Below, piece after piece: positions 5,588-7,235 of a stretch of DNA of 7,235 bases. The stretch spans positions 1 to 7,235 of the forward strand of contig JACQMZ010000121.1 of NCBI GenBank assembly GCA_016203345.1. The letters are read 5' to 3'. Below the pieces are notes generated by a model. The model did no database searches. It worked only from the letters and a program-made list of their open reading frames with translations, and had not been told where the DNA came from. A program made the position numbers and the translations under genes. Within the stretch, counting starts at the first letter, position 1. The number at the start of each line of letters is the position of its first letter. Origin of the DNA: Candidatus Woesearchaeota archaeon (lineage in GTDB: Archaea > Nanobdellota > Nanobdellia > Woesearchaeales > ARS49).

Positions 5588-5609
5588 CAAGCCAGTATTC
5601 CCCGGTGTC

Positions 5610-5969
5610 ATGCAGCTGTCCCCCCAGCAAAAGTTCATTCTCTTTGCCCTGGGCAGGTGTTATGAAGAGTGCAACAAGCGATTTGCTCACGTGCCCTTGC
5701 ACGTCAACATGTCAAAAGTACGGTTTATTGAACTGGCACGCGCCGCAGGCATGGTTCACAAAGGAGAACGGGCGTTGTACAGAAATCTCGAAGGGCTTGA
5801 ACACAAGAAACTCGTGTCTTACGACAACCGATCACTGAAACTCACTGAACGCGGACAACGACACTTCCAACACCTGCACCAACAACTCGACCCTTACGTG
5901 ACAGTCTCATTTCTGCTGAAGTCAGAAGATATCCTGAAATTCACAAAAGTACAGGCGAGGTTTAAGTAA
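5610..5969 (+). CDS. Winged-helix DNA-binding protein
   Basis: The 119-residue protein looks like a winged-helix transcription regulator. Helices cover the N-terminal half (LSPQQKFILFALGRCYEECN, then VNMSKVRFIELARAAGMV). A recognition-helix segment, RALYRNLEGLEHKKLV, is followed by a beta wing SYDNRSLKLTERGQRHF and a C-terminal helix that may dimerise. I recall similar uncharacterised proteins in Woesearchaeota-like archaea, but that is memory and not a search. A PadR- or MarR-like fold is possible, and no ligand pocket can be seen. The start at 5610 has only a weak GGTG 2 nt upstream, fitting a leaderless or short-leader mRNA. The palindromic hairpin element just upstream is an obvious candidate site for autoregulation. 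The 3' end overlaps the opposing HAD gene by 8 nt. Confidence 0.75.
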   Translation: MQLSPQQKFILFALGRCYEECNKRFAHVPLHVNMSKVRFIELARAAGMVHKGERALYRNLEGLEHKKLVSYDNRSLKLTERGQRHFQHLHQQLDPYVTVSFLLKSEDILKFTKVQARFK

Positions 5970-6609
5970 GGTGTCGTAAAATGGTCCGCAAGTCTTTCTC
6001 CCTCACCACCAAAGAACAATTCTTCTCAACTCCCGCATGCGGCTCGTACATGAAGCCGATCACGCGGCCGCCACCCTCCCGCACATGCCTTGCTAATTTA
6101 ATGTCGTTATAGTCATGAATGACAGCAATAACTTCACTAGAAGAGATCTTTAACTGTTGACATAATTGCTGAAGCGGCAAGACCTTCTCATCACTCCTGA
6201 TGGGCCACAAACTCATGTCTGTAGTGCCGACAATACGACCGTTCTCCACCAAAAGCTTATTTGCAAAAATGTAATCAACACCAAGTTCTTTTTGTGCACG
6301 TACTGCAAGGTCATATGATCCGGACGTAATGATAGCAGTCACCAAGTTTCTCTTGCGCAATTCAGCAAACACTTCCTTTGCACCTGCGACATATGTTTGG
6401 CTGTTAATCAAATCATAGTACGCTTCCGCAGGCTTTCCTGCCCATAAGCGGCCGATGACCTCCTGCACTAGCTTAGGATAATCAGTGTGCAGATACTGTT
6501 GCGTAAGCTTCTTCCCTTCTTCCCACGTGCCAAACACCTTGTGCAATTCCACCCAGAAGTTAAAGTGTTGAAACAAAACACCGTCCATGTCGAAGACAAC
6601 GAGGTTCAT
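5962..6609 (-). CDS. HAD-superfamily phosphatase, SerB-like, with atypical motif IV
   Basis: The 215-residue protein resembles phosphoserine-phosphatase-type HAD enzymes. Motif I is VFDMDGVLF (D7, D9), a helical C1-type cap follows (about 15-75), and motif II is ITSGSYD (S96). A SerB-like stretch GVDYIFANKLLVENGRIVG comes next, then a DEKVL segment around K142 and motif IV as IHDYND (D166, D169). Ordinary SerB proteins have GDGAND. Here the first conserved Asp aligns with H165 and an Asp is shifted by one position. The lysine of motif III also seems displaced. Either the loop is remodelled or activity is altered. The ATG at 6609 was chosen because a TATA box lies 29 nt upstream and motif I is then at the usual distance. 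A GTG at 6627 would add six residues. The gene is convergent with the winged-helix gene and divergent from the next pair. Confidence 0.82.
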   Translation of the reverse strand: MNLVVFDMDGVLFQHFNFWVELHKVFGTWEEGKKLTQQYLHTDYPKLVQEVIGRLWAGKPAEAYYDLINSQTYVAGAKEVFAELRKRNLVTAIITSGSYDLAVRAQKELGVDYIFANKLLVENGRIVGTTDMSLWPIRSDEKVLPLQQLCQQLKISSSEVIAVIHDYNDIKLARHVREGGGRVIGFMYEPHAGVEKNCSLVVREKDLRTILRHLT

Positions 6610-6630
6610 CTTCGCATCAAGTGTCACCCT

Positions 6631-6640
6631 GCTTATAAGC
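6631..6640 (-). promoter_or_regulatory. TATA box of the SerB-like HAD gene
   Basis: GCTTATAAGC, itself a palindrome, lies with its first T 29 nt before the ATG at 6609 on the minus strand and predicts a leaderless mRNA. A second minus-strand box, TATAAAAG at 6660-6653, would instead give a leader of about 20 nt. Confidence 0.6.
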
Positions 6641-6652
6641 TCTGTGAAAAAT

Positions 6653-6660
6653 CTTTTATA
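6653..6660 (+). promoter_or_regulatory. TATA box of the helical-protein/zinc-protein unit
   Basis: CTTTTATA preceded by the A-rich GAAAAAT places initiation near 6682, on the GTG start at 6683. Read on the other strand it is the alternative box TATAAAAG for the HAD gene, so the 73-bp divergent region is very compact. Confidence 0.5.
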
Positions 6661-6682
6661 CTACCTATTAATCGAAGCTGGT

Positions 6683-7000
6683 GTGGGCAGTGAAGCTAAT
6701 CAGGCAGCGGACAAGTTCGAAAATGTTCGCAAACTGGTCGAGGAGAAGAAGTACGACGATGCCTTGAAGGTGTTCAACACCATAACCGAAGGCGAACTAA
6801 GCTTTATTGCGAGAATTAAAACTGGAAAATTCAACTTTAAACAGATTCATACAAACTTACGGAAGGCATTTGATAACTACGCTAAGGCGAAAGAGACTCA
6901 GTTTACCCACGCTGTAATAAGTACGAGCGCCATAGGTAGCGATCTTCGAGACGCGCAGAGTGATATTGAAACGTGGGCGGCGGAGCTTCTTTTGAAATGA
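6683..7000 (+). CDS. Small helical protein of unknown function
   Basis: The 105-residue product from GTG 6683 is almost entirely helix-forming and charged. One pair of helices, FENVRKLVEEKKYDDALKVF, looks like a TPR-type or SAV-like hairpin. The end, DAQSDIETWAAELLLK, is amphipathic. No signal peptide, membrane span or catalytic motif is visible and I do not recognise the family. The frame is open back to an ATG at 6587, but that part is antisense to the HAD gene and its promoter, so GTG 6683, at leaderless distance from a TATA box, is chosen. Codon choice seems to lean more to AAG, GAG and TTG than in its AC-rich neighbours, a possible sign of different ancestry, judged by eye only. The TGA overlaps the ATG of the next gene (ATGA), implying coupling. 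Confidence 0.6.
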   Translation: MGSEANQAADKFENVRKLVEEKKYDDALKVFNTITEGELSFIARIKTGKFNFKQIHTNLRKAFDNYAKAKETQFTHAVISTSAIGSDLRDAQSDIETWAAELLLK

Positions 7001-7164
7001 CACTCTACCGTTGCCACCAGTGCGGTCACAAGTCCTCAAAAACAGGCACGTGTCCATCCTGCAACATTTCTCTGCACAAAAAGTGCGGCGTGTGCGGCCT
7101 TGAAATCGAGTTCTGCACGTGTACAGCATTTATTCCGCAGACAAAAGGGCATAAACCACGATAG
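6997..7164 (+). CDS. Zinc-ribbon mini-protein, 55 aa
   Basis: The 55-residue product carries eight cysteines in four close pairs: C6/C9 (CHQC), C19/C22 (CPSC), C30/C33 (CGVC) and C40/C42 (CTC). This is enough for two zinc sites of zinc-ribbon type. Such double ribbons usually mediate nucleic-acid or protein contacts, but no specific family is recognised. The CxC in place of the last CxxC is slightly unusual, and lysine and histidine between the knuckles make the protein basic. The ATG at 6997 overlaps the TGA of the upstream helical protein, so the pair is probably co-translated and may interact. GGAG at 6982-6985 is 11 nt upstream, at the far end of useful spacing. An in-frame upstream start at 6973 is unlikely. 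Confidence 0.75.
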   Translation: MTLYRCHQCGHKSSKTGTCPSCNISLHKKCGVCGLEIEFCTCTAFIPQTKGHKPR

Positions 7165-7169
7165 AAAGG

Positions 7170-7177
7170 CTTAAATA
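7170..7177 (+). promoter_or_regulatory. TATA box of the AbrB-like gene
   Basis: CTTAAATA follows the BRE-like GAAAGG. The first T is 30 nt before the ATG at 7201, the same spacing as at 3167-3198, predicting a leaderless mRNA. Confidence 0.7.
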
Positions 7178-7200
7178 GAAGTTATACGTTCTGTCTAACT

Positions 7201-7235
7201 ATGATTGAGACTGAAGTAAAGAAATGGGGAAATTC
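7201..7235 (+). CDS. AbrB/MazE-like (SpoVT-AbrB fold) protein, 5' end only
   Basis: The first codons read MIETEVKKWGN and then the start of a Ser codon. VKKWGNS is the hallmark opening of the swapped-hairpin AbrB fold found in MazE-type antitoxins and archaeal AbrB-like regulators. The gene is cut by the window end, so whether a toxin gene (PIN or MazF type) follows cannot be seen. The promoter position supports the start. Confidence 0.7.
   Translation, partial: MIETEVKKWGN

Noticed and set aside
1..7235. CRISPR arrays, tRNA or rRNA genes
   Set aside because: No regularly spaced repeats, no cloverleaf with TTCRANY and no conserved rRNA segment were seen on either strand.

Overview
The window looks like a piece of an archaeal chromosome, most likely from a DPANN-type lineage such as a Woesearchaeota/Pacearchaeota relative. 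The placement is an inference with no search behind it. It rests on archaeal BRE/TATA promoters in front of most transcription units, several of them about 27-31 nt before a start codon (leaderless mRNAs), on compact overlapping genes, and on a small winged-helix protein of a type I associate with these archaea. The Hsp70 set itself is a family widely thought to have reached archaea from bacteria.

Layout. Positions 1-3160 hold unit 1: promoter, a leader with a hairpin, grpE, a HAD-family hydrolase and dnaK. These genes overlap (4 nt, then 23 nt) and end in a two-tier terminator that starts at the dnaK stop codon. Positions 3167-5057 hold unit 2: a leaderless 54-residue single-pass membrane protein, a second HAD phosphatase and dnaJ, again overlapping (8 nt, then 4 nt). 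The K/J/E chaperone machine is thus split over two adjacent transcripts, each with a HAD gene joined to its chaperone gene by overlapping start and stop codons.

Positions 5055-5610 hold a small secreted or lipoprotein gene on the minus strand, bracketed by two 48-nt hairpin elements in opposite orientation. These two elements are the most striking non-coding signal here. They share a bulged T, two tandem G-A/A-G mismatch blocks and a common core, and every stem difference between them is compensated on the other arm. Next come a winged-helix protein (+, 5610-5969) and, tail to tail with it, a SerB-like HAD phosphatase (-, 5962-6609).

From a divergent promoter at 6610-6682 a plus-strand pair follows: an unknown helical protein and a four-CxxC/CxC zinc-binding mini-protein, overlapping by 4 nt. 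The window ends in the first 35 bases of an AbrB/MazE-like gene with its own TATA box.

Functionally, GrpE, DnaK and DnaJ form the nucleotide-exchange, ATPase and J-protein cycle for protein folding. The HAD enzymes' substrates cannot be read from the sequence. Their coupling to chaperone genes suggests co-expression, possibly in stress metabolism. There is no gene-free stretch longer than about 130 bases.
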